Below the pieces are notes generated by a model, which was not told where the DNA came from, made no database searches, and worked only from the letters and a program-made list of their open reading frames with translations. This document shows, in pieces, positions 45,737 to 54,241 of a DNA stretch of 64,000 nt (position 1 is the stretch's first letter; each line of letters opens with the position of its first letter). The stretch comes from Hyphomicrobiales bacterium (GTDB lineage: Bacteria > Pseudomonadota > Alphaproteobacteria > Rhizobiales > Xanthobacteraceae). The translations under genes and the position numbers were made by a program. The stretch lies in assembly GCA_016713235.1 (NCBI GenBank), contig JADJPN010000002.1, positions 310,001 through 374,000 of the forward strand, in the 5' to 3' direction.

Positions 45737-46843
45737 TACATCACCTCGATTTCTGCCTGGATCGCGCCCGGAGGCCTTGATGGCTTGCAGGATCGAGATC
45801 AGGTCACGCGGACCAACGCCAAGCGCGTTCAAACCATCCACGAGATCTTTCAGCGACACGCCTTCGGTCACGAGACCGAACTTGCGGCCGTCTTCCTGCA
45901 CCTGGATGTTGGTGCGCGGGACAACCTTGGTTTGACCGCGAGTAAAGGGATTGGGCTGGCTCACCTGCGGCTGCTCGGTGATCGTAACGGTGAGATTCCC
46001 TTGCGCGACTGCGACCGTGGAGACGCGCACGTCTCTGCCCATGACGATGATGCCGGATCTCTCGTCGATCACGACCTTCGCAGGATGATCCGGCTCGACC
46101 ACGATCGGCTCGATCTCGGTCAGCAGCGAGACAAGATTGCCTTTGTATTTCGGAGGGATGGTGAGGGAGACCGTCGCACGATCGACCAGTTCGGCGACTG
46201 GCGCGCCCATGAAATCGTTGATCGCGCCGGCGATGCGCTTTGCCGTCGTCAGATCCGGATTGCGCAGCGCGAGGCGCACGGTCGTCATGCGGTTCAGCGC
46301 AAAATCGATCTCGCGCTCGACCAGCGCGCCGTTTGAAATGCGTCCGACGGTCGGCACGCCGCGAATGATCTTCGCGGCATCGCCTTCAGCTTGAAAGCCG
46401 GCAACCGCGACGGTGCCTTGCGCAACGGCATAGACATTGCCGTCCGCGCCGAGGAGTGGAGTGACGAGCAGCGTGCCGCCCTGAAGGCTTTTGGCATCGC
46501 CCAGCGCGGAGACCACGACATCGAGGCGGGTGCCCTGCGTAGAGAAGGCACGCAGATTGGCTGTGACCATCACGGCGGCGACGTTGCCGGTGCGTAGCTG
46601 CGCGCCGCGGATGTTGACGCCAAGGCGCTCCAACATCGCCTGCAAGCTCTGGCGCGTGAATGGCGAATTGTTCAGCGAGTCGCCGGTGTTGTTCAGGCCG
46701 ACCACGAGGCCGTAGCCGATAAGCTGGTTCTCGCGAACGCCTTCGACGTCGGTGAGATCTTTCAGGCGCGATGCGGCATTTGCCTGGCTCGCGACCAAGG
46801 TCGCGAGCAATATGCCGAACAGCAATTGGATCGTCTTAGTCAT
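45736..46843 (-). CDS. flgI: Flagellar P-ring protein FlgI (frame broken)
   Basis: FlgI forms the P-ring. The signal peptide is at 1-24 (MTKTIQLLFGILLATLVASQ). The core has RLKDLTDVEGVRENQLIGYGLVVGLNNTGDSL, TNIQVQEDGRKFGLVTEGVSLKDLVDGLNALGVGPRDLISILQAIKASG. One base is missing near 45767 in a GGG run; read correctly the C-terminus is GAIQAEIEVM followed by TAA, the family end. Length about 369 residues. The start at 46843 matches the signal peptide; an upstream frame to 46906 overlaps the promoter. Confidence 0.93.
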
Positions 46844-46889
46844 CGACAGGGCTCCCCAGCGGGTCGATGGTTGAAACCTCCAATCCCTT

Positions 46890-46905
46890 TGCGAAGCGCG
46901 TGCCA
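46890..46905 (-). promoter_or_regulatory. Sigma-54-like promoter of flgI
   Basis: On the minus strand TGGCACG-CGCT-TCGCA: exact -24 half, -12 half with GC kept (TTGC reads TCGC). The flgI start is 47 bp downstream, and the ftr-like palindrome at 46998 is about 100 bp upstream. Confidence 0.75.
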
Positions 46906-46997
46906 ACCTGAGCGCTTACCTAAGCGTTTGATCCGACTCGCTTTTCTGAATCGCGGAGCAGCGCCGGAATTTCCTTGCGGCAAAGAACTCCGTCCCG

Positions 46998-47016
46998 CAC
47001 GGCAAGAACTGCCGGG
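46998..47016. promoter_or_regulatory. ftr-like palindrome between flgI and fliX
   Basis: CACGGCAAGAACTGCCGGG, an inverted repeat CGGCA-N5-TGCCG like that upstream of flgE. It is about 100 bp upstream of the flgI sigma-54 site and 4 bp from the fliX CtrA box, so one site could serve two promoters. Confidence 0.65.
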
Positions 47017-47019
47017 TGA

Positions 47020-47034
47020 TTAACCGCGCGTTAA
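47020..47034 (+). promoter_or_regulatory. CtrA-type box of fliX
   Basis: TTAACCGCGCGTTAACC, an exact TTAA-N7-TTAA with the CC extension. It lies 24-38 bp upstream of the fliX ATG, the position of a -35. In Caulobacter fliX is also a CtrA-controlled early flagellar gene. Confidence 0.85.
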
Positions 47035-47057
47035 CCATGGCAGCGCGACTTTGGGTC

Positions 47058-47477
47058 ATGCGCATCCAAGGCCCGAACCAGACCAACGGTACCGCTGCCA
47101 CATCGGCGTCCCGCAAGACGGGGGCGGCCGGGAGCTTCACACTCGACAGCTCGGCATCGTCCTCCAAGTCTTCGGCTGCGTCCGCCGCCAGCGGCGTAGG
47201 CGGTCTCGACTCACTTCTTGCCTTGCAGGGAGTCGAAGACGCCGGCGAGCGGCGCAAGCGCTTCGCCCGCCGGGGCAAGAGCGCACTCGATCTGCTCGAC
47301 GAACTCAAGGCGGAACTTCTGGCTGCCGATCTGCGGCGGGACACGCTCAGCCGTCTGCGGGGAAAACTCGCGGAACTTACAGAAAAGAGCGGAACGCCCG
47401 GACTTGATCAGGTCTTGGGCGAAATCGAGCTCCGCGTCGCCGTCGAACTTGCAAAACGGACACCAAAGGCCGCCTGA
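47058..47477 (+). CDS. fliX: Flagellar assembly regulator FliX
   Basis: FliX couples early flagellar assembly to FlbD activity in Caulobacter: it inhibits or promotes the enhancer-binding protein at sigma-54 promoters depending on the assembly state. The 139-residue protein begins MRIQGPNQTNGTAATSASRK, and has the central GLDSLLALQGVEDAGERRKRFARRGKSALDLLDELKAELL then VLGEIELRVAVELAKR. Start at 47058 by family; the frame runs open to a GTG at 47016. It is divergent from flgI across a shared regulatory region. Confidence 0.93.
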   Translation: MRIQGPNQTNGTAATSASRKTGAAGSFTLDSSASSSKSSAASAASGVGGLDSLLALQGVEDAGERRKRFARRGKSALDLLDELKAELLAADLRRDTLSRLRGKLAELTEKSGTPGLDQVLGEIELRVAVELAKRTPKAA

Positions 47478-47653
47478 TTGTGGCGAGACTTTCTGCCCGT
47501 AATTCTCCCGTCACGTTTCGGACCTATCCGCAAGTCTGCCGCCCATTGCAGCGGGGGGAGGCCATCGCTATAAGCCCGGCCCAAAATTCGGACGAGGCGG
47601 TCATAAGCCTCGCCACGTGGCTGCTTGGGAATAGCGGTAAGGGGATACGTTCT

Positions 47654-48067
47654 ATGGTTGTGTTGCTCGACAACTACCGACCGACCGACGGCGAGCCGTT
47701 CATGAACGAGCGGCAGAAGGAATATTTCCGCCTGAAGTTACTGCGTTGGCGGGACGATATCCTGCGCGAAGCAAAGCAGACGCTTCAGCACTTGCAGGAA
47801 GAGAACGTCAATCATCCGGATCTCGCCGATCGTGCCTCTTCGGAGACTGATCGCGCGATTGAGCTCCGTGCGCGCGATCGTCAGCGCAAACTGATCGCAA
47901 AAATCGATGCCGCGCTCGAGCGGATCGAAGAAGGCAGCTACGGCTTCTGCGTAGAGACCGGCGATCCGATTTCGCTCAAGCGCCTGGAGGCGCGTCCGAT
48001 CGCAACGCTCTCCATCGAAGCGCAAGAGCGCCACGAGCGCCGGGAAAAAGTTTACCGGGACGAGTAA
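47654..48067 (+). CDS. dksA: RNA polymerase-binding protein DksA
   Basis: The 137-residue protein modulates RNA polymerase with ppGpp. The coiled-coil is EPFMNERQKEYFRLKLLRWRDDILREAKQTLQHLQEENVNHPDLADRASSETDRAIELRARDRQRKLI, with the tip Asp residues DLADRASS. The zinc-finger region GSYGFCVETGDPISLKRLEARPIATLSIEAQERHERRE has only one Cys, so it is the Cys-poor alphaproteobacterial form. A ~177-bp gap separates it from fliX. Start at 47654 (MVVLLDNYRPTDG) has no strong ribosome site; an inner ATG at 47702 (MNERQ) is also possible. Confidence 0.92.
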   Translation: MVVLLDNYRPTDGEPFMNERQKEYFRLKLLRWRDDILREAKQTLQHLQEENVNHPDLADRASSETDRAIELRARDRQRKLIAKIDAALERIEEGSYGFCVETGDPISLKRLEARPIATLSIEAQERHERREKVYRDE

Positions 48068-48073
48068 GGATCG

Positions 48074-48101
48074 AATGGCCGGACCTGTCCGGCCATTTTC
48101 T
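48074..48101 (+). terminator. Terminator after dksA
   Basis: AATGGCCGGA and TCCGGCCATT pair around CCTG and are followed by TTCTTTT. It begins 7 bp past the dksA stop and also closes the convergent gene ending at 48104. Confidence 0.92.
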
Positions 48102-48103
48102 TT

Positions 48104-48475
48104 TCAGCGCGAGCCTGAAAAGAGAAATCTGACAAAGCGATAGATCGTGTAGAGCGTGAGCTCCACGGCCGCCGTCAGCAGCAACAGGAACAGCGCGCGC
48201 TGGCCGAGGTCGTCGGTGATCGCCGCGCGAAACTTGTAGCGGATACTGTCCGGGAAATAGCTGTCGACCAGCATGTAGAGAAAGTTCGTGAGCGGTTGCA
48301 GCTTGGTGTAGCTCCAGCCGAGGAAGTCGAGCCGGAACGCGAACAGATAGCCGTAGAGCAGCCAGACGGTCACGATGGTGAGCGCGAGCAGAATGGCCTT
48401 GCCGATGAATGCGGCGAGAAAACCGGGGCCGCGTGGAGCGGGCCTGCCGTCGTAGCGCGCTTCGTAATCGGTCAT
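48104..48475 (-). CDS. Small membrane protein
   Basis: The 123-residue protein has two to three hydrophobic segments (AFIGKAILLALTIVTVWLLYGYLF at about 20-43, NFLYMLVDSY, LFLLLLTAAVELTLYTIYRF at about 93-112). Start MTDYEARYDGRPAPRGPG at 48475 preferred over 48487. I recognise no family. It is convergent with dksA and shares its terminator. Confidence 0.7.
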   Translation of the reverse strand: MTDYEARYDGRPAPRGPGFLAAFIGKAILLALTIVTVWLLYGYLFAFRLDFLGWSYTKLQPLTNFLYMLVDSYFPDSIRYKFRAAITDDLGQRALFLLLLTAAVELTLYTIYRFVRFLFSGSR

Positions 48476-48590
48476 GCTCCCCTCCAAGGCGCCGCCGCCT
48501 GAATTGAGCGGCGCGCGCGCCGGGTTGTCAAACCGGTTCCAACGCGGCCGGGCGTCCGGACTTCGGGAGAAGGGCGGCGTTCGTCCGCGA

Positions 48591-48791
48591 TCAGTTGTCC
48601 GCTTTTTCCCAGCGGCCGACGAAACGCTCGTCCTTATAGACTTCGATCGCGCGGAAGGCGCCGCGATTGTGCTTGCCGCGCGAATTGGCGTCGGCGTCGT
48701 CGAGGCAGACTTCGGTCTTCGATTTCAGGAGATGATTACGATGGTCGAGAAAGCGGAACAGATAGTCCGCGTTATCGTCTCGGTCTTTCAT
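48591..48791 (-). CDS. Small charged hypothetical protein
   Basis: A 66-residue frame from ATG 48791 (MKDRDDNADYLFRFLDHRNH) with a centre LLKSKTEVCLDDADANSRGK and end FRAIEVYKDERFVGRWEKAD. No signal or membrane segment. It resembles short KTxD-type proteins of unknown role. Not certain. Confidence 0.55.
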   Translation of the reverse strand: MKDRDDNADYLFRFLDHRNHLLKSKTEVCLDDADANSRGKHNRGAFRAIEVYKDERFVGRWEKADN

Positions 48792-48902
48792 GGGACGCCC
48801 TTCACGCAACTGCACTGAAGGCGGCAGACTCCATGCTTGAGGTAAACAGAGCGTTGCACGCAGGTGGGAAGCCGCTTTTTCCACGTACACGCGGAAAAAG
48901 AT

Positions 48903-48933
48903 ACGGCCCCCGCGGGGGAGCTGCGGGGGCCGT
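48903..48933 (-). terminator. Terminator of the flgF-flgG-flgA-flgH operon
   Basis: ACGGCCCCCGC and GCGGGGGCCGT make a GC-rich 11-bp stem; on the minus strand it is followed by TATCTTTTTC. It lies about 85 bp past the flgH stop. Confidence 0.85.
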
Positions 48934-49018
48934 TACTCAACCGGCCGCAAGGGGGAGCCTCGGCCGGCTTACGCTTCGCGCGCTTTTGGTTGGGGAAGCT
49001 CGCGCGAAACGGATCTCG

Positions 49019-49763
49019 TCAGAATGGCAGGATGTGATCGAAGAACTGTTGGCCCCACCGCGGTTGCTGGATGTCGGTGATCTGGCCGCGGCCGCCGTAG
49101 GAGATGCGCGCCTGCGCGATCTTCTGCGAGTCCATCGTGTTGTCGGCTTCGATGTCTTCCGGCCGCACGATGCCCGCGACGATCAGCTCGCGCATTTCGA
49201 AGTTCACGCGCACTTCCTGCTTGCCTTCGATCACGAGGGTTGCCGTTCGGCAGCACCTGCGTGACGACGGCCGCGACGCTGGTCTGGAGGATTTCCTGCC
49301 GGTTGACGTTGCCCTTGCCGTCGCTGCTCGTGGTCGATCCGTCGTGAGCAGGCGGTTCGGAATTGCCTGCTTGGTGAACGGGATTTTCGTGAGCCCGAAC
49401 AGGTTGCTGATGCCGGAGTCGTCGTTGGTCGAGCGCTCGCGTTTGGTTTCGTTGTCGAGCTGCGCCTTGTCCGCGATCTTCACCTTGATCGTGAGAATGT
49501 CGCCGATCTGATGCGCGCGCTGATCCTTGAAGAAGGCGCGGCTGCCGTTTCGCCACAGCGAATTCGGCGAATAGGCCACGGGTACCGGCTCCGGCATCGG
49601 CATGGAGACCGGACGGTAGTTCGGCTGCGCGGTCGGATTGGTCACCGGCGAGAGGGGGCGCCTGCGTGATGTTCGAAATCTTGTCGATTGCCGGGCAGCC
49701 GCCAAGCAGGCTTGCGGCAAGCACAACGCTGCTCGCGCGAACGATTACTTTGAACTTGCTCAT
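49019..49763 (-). CDS. flgH: Flagellar L-ring protein FlgH (three frame breaks)
   Basis: FlgH is the outer-membrane L-ring lipoprotein with lipobox LGGC (about residue 20). Pieces in order are SKFKVIVRASSVVLAASLLGG, then SLWRNGSRAFFKDQRAHQIGDILTIKV, then SSDGKGNVNRQEILQTSVAAVVTQVLPNG, and LVIEGKQEVRVNFEMRELIVAGIVRPEDI ending GQQFFDHILPF. Breaks lie near 49655 (one C missing in a C-run), about 49340, and near 49245 (one C extra in AACCC). All conserved blocks are present, so I think the protein is intact in the cell. It is the last gene of the flgF operon. Confidence 0.9.
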
Positions 49764-49790
49764 CACTACCTCTTTCGAACTCTTTCGCGC

Positions 49791-50774
49791 TTAGTAAGCG
49801 TTGTTGACGGCCGCCGTGGTGACGGGATGCGTTTCGTTTACGGTCACGACGCCCGGTGCCGTCACGACGCCCTGCACGAGACGCTTGGATTGCGGGTTGA
49901 GAACGGAAATCGTTTCGCCTTCGGCGCCATTGCCCATGGCCTTGCCGCGCAAGGTGAGGGTGATCGCTTTGGTCTGGAAAACGATGGTGACGGCGTCGTC
50001 GCGGCTGATGATTTGCGGTTTCATGAGATCGGCGGCGCGCAGCGTCTGCCCTGAACGGAGCGCACGGCGCGCAGCCTGATTGACCACAAGTTCGGTGCGG
50101 GTCAGCGCGTCGGTCTGCACATCGGCGCGGATCAGCCGCTCAACCACGATATCGCTTTCGCGGATGGTTTCGCCGCGTGGGATTGGCCGTGCCAGCGTCA
50201 CGACCTCGATCGTTTCCACGAGCGAGCCGGTGAAGCGGGCCGGTGCGCGGCGCAATGCGATCGAGCCGGGCATATCGATGAGCGCTTCGAAACGGTTGTT
50301 GCGCTGGTCGACCACGATACTGACGACGCGTGGCGCTTCGGCGTTGTCCGGTTCGACTTGCAGCGGGTTCATGGTGCGGTCGAAGGTGACCGATAGATCA
50401 GAGGCGTTGGCGACCTCGTAACGCTTGGCCGCCGCTTCTGCGATGGCGCGTCCGAGATCGCTCAACGTCACGCTCCGGCTCGCACGAGAGACGAGCACTT
50501 CCGTGAGATTTCTTGTGTCGACGACAATGACGCCATGGGCGCGCAGCGCTTCCATCACGCGGTGCACCTGGATCGTGCCGTGGCCGCCGAGTTCCGGCGC
50601 CCTGAATATTGGCTGGCTTGCCCTCGCGCCGGCATTGTCGAGAATGTCGCCGATACGGACGAAATCGCCGGTGATGGTAACTTCCGCTTTGAGCGCGGGA
50701 GTTGCGCTTTGCGCGAAGGCCGCGAATGGCGAAGCGACCGCGCAGAGCAGAACGATAGCTTTGAAGAATCTCAT
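49791..50774 (-). CDS. flgA: Flagellar P-ring chaperone FlgA
   Basis: The 327-residue periplasmic protein helps P-ring (FlgI) assembly. It has a signal peptide (about 1-21, ending AAFAQ). The SAF-like C-terminal domain begins about residue 196 (LARPIPRGETIRESDIVVERL) with QTLRAADLMKPQIISRDDAV and ends SKRLVQGVVTAPGVVTV. It is longer than enterobacterial FlgA, as usual in alphaproteobacteria. It lies 10 bp after flgG and 25 bp before flgH. Confidence 0.93.
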   Translation of the reverse strand: MRFFKAIVLLCAVASPFAAFAQSATPALKAEVTITGDFVRIGDILDNAGARASQPIFRAPELGGHGTIQVHRVMEALRAHGVIVVDTRNLTEVLVSRASRSVTLSDLGRAIAEAAAKRYEVANASDLSVTFDRTMNPLQVEPDNAEAPRVVSIVVDQRNNRFEALIDMPGSIALRRAPARFTGSLVETIEVVTLARPIPRGETIRESDIVVERLIRADVQTDALTRTELVVNQAARRALRSGQTLRAADLMKPQIISRDDAVTIVFQTKAITLTLRGKAMGNGAEGETISVLNPQSKRLVQGVVTAPGVVTVNETHPVTTAAVNNAY

Positions 50775-50785
50775 TGCGTTTCTCC

Positions 50786-51574
50786 TCAGCGGATCATTTG
50801 CGCGGTGGATTGCAGCATTTCGTCAGCTGCCGCGACGACCTTGGCGTTCATCGAATAAGCGCGTTGCGCGGCGATCAGATCGGAAATTTCCGTGACCGCG
50901 TTCACGTTCGCGGTTTCGAGTTGCCGCTGGAGCAGGTTGCCGGTGCCGTCGGTGCCGGGATTGGCGAGCTGTGGCGTGCCGCTCGATGCCGTCTCGAGAA
51001 AGAGATTGTCGCCGATAGGCTGCAAGCCGTTCTTGTTCACGAAGCGGGCAAGCTGAATTTGTCCGAGCTCGGTCGGTTGCGTCTGGTTCGGCATCGTGAC
51101 CGAGACCTGGCCTTGCTGGTTGATGGTGATGCCGGTGGCGGTTGGCGGGACCGTGATCTGCGGATCGAGCAGATAACCTTCCGGTGTCACGATGCGGCCC
51201 TGATCGTCGCGCTCGAAAGAACCGGCGCGTGTGTATGCGGTGCGGCCGTCGGGCAGGGTGACGCGGAAGAAGCCTTCGCCGCGGATCGCGACGTCGAGAT
51301 CCTTCTCGGTCATCGAGATGTTGCCCTGGTTCATGTTGCGCGGCGTGGAAACGACCTTGACGCCGCCGCCGATGTCGACGCCGGCAGGCAGACGCGTGCC
51401 CTGATCCGATGTCGTCGTGCCGGAACGGCGGAGGTTCTGGTACATCAAGTCCTGAAACTCCACGCGCTGCTTCTTGAAGCCGGTGGTGCGCATGTTCGCG
51501 ATGTTGTTGGAAATGACCTCGACGTTCATTTCCTGCGCCATCATTCCGGTGGCGGCGGTGTAAAGAGCGCGCAT
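50786..51574 (-). CDS. flgG: Flagellar distal rod protein FlgG
   Basis: The 262-residue rod protein opens MRALYTAATGMMAQEMNVEVIS and has NNIANMRTTGFKKQRVEFQDLMYQ, then GEGFFRVTLPDGRTAYTRAGSFERD and ends VNAVTEISDLIAAQRAYSMNAKVVAAADEMLQSTAQMIR. It is intact. It lies 22 bp after flgF and 10 bp before flgA in one operon. Confidence 0.96.
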   Translation of the reverse strand: MRALYTAATGMMAQEMNVEVISNNIANMRTTGFKKQRVEFQDLMYQNLRRSGTTTSDQGTRLPAGVDIGGGVKVVSTPRNMNQGNISMTEKDLDVAIRGEGFFRVTLPDGRTAYTRAGSFERDDQGRIVTPEGYLLDPQITVPPTATGITINQQGQVSVTMPNQTQPTELGQIQLARFVNKNGLQPIGDNLFLETASSGTPQLANPGTDGTGNLLQRQLETANVNAVTEISDLIAAQRAYSMNAKVVAAADEMLQSTAQMIR

Positions 51575-51596
51575 CGTCTATTCTCCTCTAGTTCCG

Positions 51597-52356
51597 TCAG
51601 ACCTCGGCGAGCTTTTCGATCGCCTTGCGGCGAAGCTCGTCGGTGCGCTGCTGCATGTTGGAAACGGTGGTGTAGGCCCGGGTGACCTCGAGCATGCGGT
51701 TCATTTCTTTCACCGCATGCACGTTGGATTTTTCGAGCGTGCCCTGCACCGCGCGGGTGGTTGGCGGCGCCAGTTGCGGGGTGACTCCCGCACCTGCGCC
51801 CACAAGTTGTCGCCCTGTACGGTGAGTTGCGCCGGGTTCGCGAAGGTCACCATCCTGGAGCTTGCCACGCTCGCCGATCTGGCCGGCGGCGTTGCTTGCG
51901 GAAACAGTGCCGTCGGCGGCAATCGCGATGTTGGTGTCGGTCGGCTCGAATACGATCGGCCCGCCCTGGCCAAGTACGAGGTGACCGTTGTTCGTGACGA
52001 GCTGCCCTTGCGGGTTCAAATGAAAGTTGCCGGCGCGGGTGTAGCGCTCGCCATTCGCGGTCTGGATCGCGAAGAAGCCGGGCCCGTCGACCGCAACATC
52101 GAGCGGGCCTTCGGTCCGCTGTAGCGGGCCCTGGCTGAAATCCTGCAAGGTCGCGCGGTCGAGCACGAAAGGCGACCCGGCGGTCGTTGCCGGGAAAATG
52201 TTCGTGGCGCGCGGTCGGGTCAAGAAACTGCTCGAACATCATCGACTCGCCTTTGAAGCCGGTGGTGTTGATGTTCGCGATGTTGTTCGCAATCACGTCG
52301 AGCTCGCGCCGAAGCGCGACCTGCCGTGAAAGTCCAACCAGAAGGGCATTTTCCAT
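51597..52356 (-). CDS. flgF: Flagellar proximal rod protein FlgF (three frame breaks)
   Basis: FlgF is a rod subunit. The N-terminus from 52356 is ENALLVGLSRQVALRRELDVIANNIANINTTGFKGESMMFEQFLD. Middle blocks are GPLDVAVDGPGFFAIQTANGERYTRAGNFHLNPQGQLVTNNG and IGERGKLQ joined to MVTFANPAQLTVQGDNLWA. The C-terminus is VQGTLEKSNVHAVKEMNRMLEVTRAYTTVSNMQ. Breaks lie near 52222, 51860 and 51795. The order and content of conserved blocks are complete at about 253 residues. It heads the operon. Confidence 0.9.
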
Positions 52357-52417
52357 TACCCGCTCCCCAAGTCCGGACCGCCACGACGCTCCCCAGCGGG
52401 GCGATCCGGCCAGTACT

Positions 52418-52434
52418 CAGCAGGAGCCGTGCCA
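52418..52434 (-). promoter_or_regulatory. Sigma-54-like promoter of flgF
   Basis: On the minus strand TGGCACG-GCTC-CTGCT: exact -24 half and a -12 half with GC kept. The flgF start is 62 bp downstream. An ftr-like palindrome is about 80 bp upstream. The CAGTACTCAGC (plus strand) at 52411-52421 recurs in the flagellin 1 leader. Confidence 0.82.
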
Positions 52435-52506
52435 AGACGTTTTGTTTAATTATTTCAATGGCTTGATAAAAATGGAGCAGCCGAGGGTGCCGCCCGGCAC
52501 CTTCAG

Positions 52507-52524
52507 CCCGGCAGAAATTGCCGG
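52507..52524. promoter_or_regulatory. ftr-like palindrome between flgF and fliL
   Basis: CCCGGCAGAAATTGCCGG, the best match in this window to the recalled ftr/II-1 pattern C-CGGC--AAA--GC-G. It is about 80 bp upstream of the flgF sigma-54 site and 3 bp from the CtrA-like box of fliL. It could also fold as a hairpin followed by TTTT, so a terminator reading is possible. Confidence 0.7.
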
Positions 52525-52526
52525 CT

Positions 52527-52543
52527 TTTAGATTTCGTTAACC
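52527..52543 (+). promoter_or_regulatory. CtrA-like box of fliL
   Basis: TTTA-GATTTCG-TTAACC, one mismatch from TTAA-N7-TTAACC. It lies about 64-80 bp upstream of the fliL start, in the same orientation as the exact boxes of fliX and flgB (all end TTAACCAT). Confidence 0.6.
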
Positions 52544-52606
52544 ATATCGGCCCTAGCGTTAACCTATGGCTGAACCTCGGGAGCGGTTCGGCGTGGGGAG
52601 CGCAAA

Positions 52607-53098
52607 ATGGCCGAGGCCGCACTGGCGGATGATCTTGCCGACGAAGGTGAAGGCAAGAAAACCGCGCCGGAAAAATCGAAGAAGAAGCTCTTCCTTTACG
52701 GCGGCGCCGGGCTCGGCGTGCTTCTGCTGCTGATCGGCGGTTACTTCATGTTCTTCAGCGGCGGCAAACCCGCCGACAAGGTCGAAGTCGTGAAATTGGT
52801 CTATTTCGATCTGCCGGAAATGACGGTCAATCTCGCCGCGACCAGCGAGCGCCCGCAATATCTGCGCGTGAAGGTCACGCTGGAGATGGCGGACAGCAAA
52901 ACACAGGACGCCGTGAAGACGGCGATGCCGCGTGTGGTCGACGCGTTCCAGGTACATCTGCGCGAATTGCGCGCGGTCGACCTGGAAGGGTCGGCGGGAC
53001 TCTACCGGCTGCGCGAAGAACTGATGCGCCGGATCAATGTCGCGATCACACCCGCGAAAATCCGGGCAGTGCTCTTCAAGGAAGTCGTCGTTCAGTGA
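52607..53098 (+). CDS. fliL: Flagellar basal body-associated protein FliL
   Basis: The 163-residue inner-membrane protein supports stator function. A basic N-terminal part (KTAPEKSKKK) is followed by one transmembrane helix (about 28-50, LFLYGGAGLGVLLLLIGGYF) and a periplasmic stomatin-like domain (VEVVKLVYFDLPEMTVNLAA, YLRVKVTLEMAD, LRELRAVDLEGSAGLYRLREELMRRIN). fliM follows 12 bp later, as in Caulobacter fliLM. Start at 52607. Confidence 0.94.
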   Translation: MAEAALADDLADEGEGKKTAPEKSKKKLFLYGGAGLGVLLLLIGGYFMFFSGGKPADKVEVVKLVYFDLPEMTVNLAATSERPQYLRVKVTLEMADSKTQDAVKTAMPRVVDAFQVHLRELRAVDLEGSAGLYRLREELMRRINVAITPAKIRAVLFKEVVVQ

Positions 53099-53110
53099 CG
53101 GTTTGAGAAC

Positions 53111-54241
53111 ATGGACGACACCTATATCACAGAGGCCGAGCCCAAGCCCAACGACCAGGACGTTGCGGCGGATTGGGAAAAGATGGTCGAAGGTTCACCC
53201 GGCGACGTCGACGCGAAAGCCGCTGTCGAACGCGCGCTGAACCAGGAAGAGATCGATAATCTTCTCGGCTTCCGGCTCGACGAGATCAATTTCGCCGACC
53301 AGAACGGCCTGCGCGCGATCATCGACTCGGCGATGGTTTCTTACGAGCGTCTGCCGATGCTCGAAATCGTTTTCGACCGGCTCGTGCGGCTGATGACGAC
53401 TAGCCTGCGCAATTTTACGTCCGACAACGTCGAAGTATCGCTCGACCGCATCACTTCGGTGCGCTTCGGCGAATATCTCAACTCGGTTCCGCTGCCGACC
53501 ATTCTCGGCGTCATCAAAGCGAAGGAGTGGGATAACTTCGGCCTGTTTTCCGTCGAGTCCTCGCTGATCTACGCGAGGATCGACGTGCTGCTCGGTGGGC
53601 GGCGGGGCGCGCATACCGTGCGGGTCGATGGCCGTCCCTACACGACGATCGAGACGGGTCTCGTCAAGCGCATGATGGAGCTTGTGCTCAGCGATGCCGA
53701 GCAGGCGTTCCGACCGGTTTCGCCAGTCAGTTTCGATATCGACCGCATCGAGACCAATCCGAAATTCGCGGCGATCTCGCGCCCGACCAATGCCGCGATC
53801 CTGGTGCGGCTGCGCATCGACATGGAAGACCGCGGCGGCTGCGTCGAGATTCTGCTGCCTTACGCGACGATCGAGCCGATCCGCGAACTGCTCTTGCAGA
53901 ACTTCATGGGCGACAAGTTCGGCCGCGATCCGATCTGGGAAGGGCATCTGGCGACCGAGATCTGGCACGCGAAGATCGAAGTCGACGCCGTGCTTTATGA
54001 AGATCAGATGCCACTCCGGCAGATCATGAATCTGGAGGTCGGCGATACCTTGATGCTGGATGTGCGGCCGGAGACGCTCGTAAAAGTGCGTTGCGGCGAT
54101 GCCGTGCTTTCGGAAGGAACGATGGGGCGCATCGGCGATCGCGTCGCGGTCAAGGTGGCAAAGCCGCTGCGGCGCTCGAAAACCACCATGGCGATGTTTG
54201 AACAGGCCGGCGCGCTATCGAGCCGGATGGAGGGGGCATGA
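53111..54241 (+). CDS. fliM: Flagellar motor switch protein FliM
   Basis: The 376-residue C-ring protein has a long acidic N-terminus (DTYITEAEPKPNDQD, rather than the short CheY-binding EN segment), then LNQEEIDNLLGFRLDEINF, the middle domain VSYERLPMLEIVFDRLVRLMTTSLRNFTSDNVEVSLDRI and a C-terminal SpoA-like domain MNLEVGDTLMLDVRPETLVKV. It is intact. Its stop overlaps the DUF6468 start by 4 bp. Confidence 0.96.
   Translation: MDDTYITEAEPKPNDQDVAADWEKMVEGSPGDVDAKAAVERALNQEEIDNLLGFRLDEINFADQNGLRAIIDSAMVSYERLPMLEIVFDRLVRLMTTSLRNFTSDNVEVSLDRITSVRFGEYLNSVPLPTILGVIKAKEWDNFGLFSVESSLIYARIDVLLGGRRGAHTVRVDGRPYTTIETGLVKRMMELVLSDAEQAFRPVSPVSFDIDRIETNPKFAAISRPTNAAILVRLRIDMEDRGGCVEILLPYATIEPIRELLLQNFMGDKFGRDPIWEGHLATEIWHAKIEVDAVLYEDQMPLRQIMNLEVGDTLMLDVRPETLVKVRCGDAVLSEGTMGRIGDRVAVKVAKPLRRSKTTMAMFEQAGALSSRMEGA

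Noticed and set aside
52507..52530. Rho-independent terminator upstream of fliL
   Set aside because: It could fold as such, but it lies between divergent genes with nothing to terminate, and the same palindrome recurs before other flagellar genes without a T-run. An ftr-like site explains it better.
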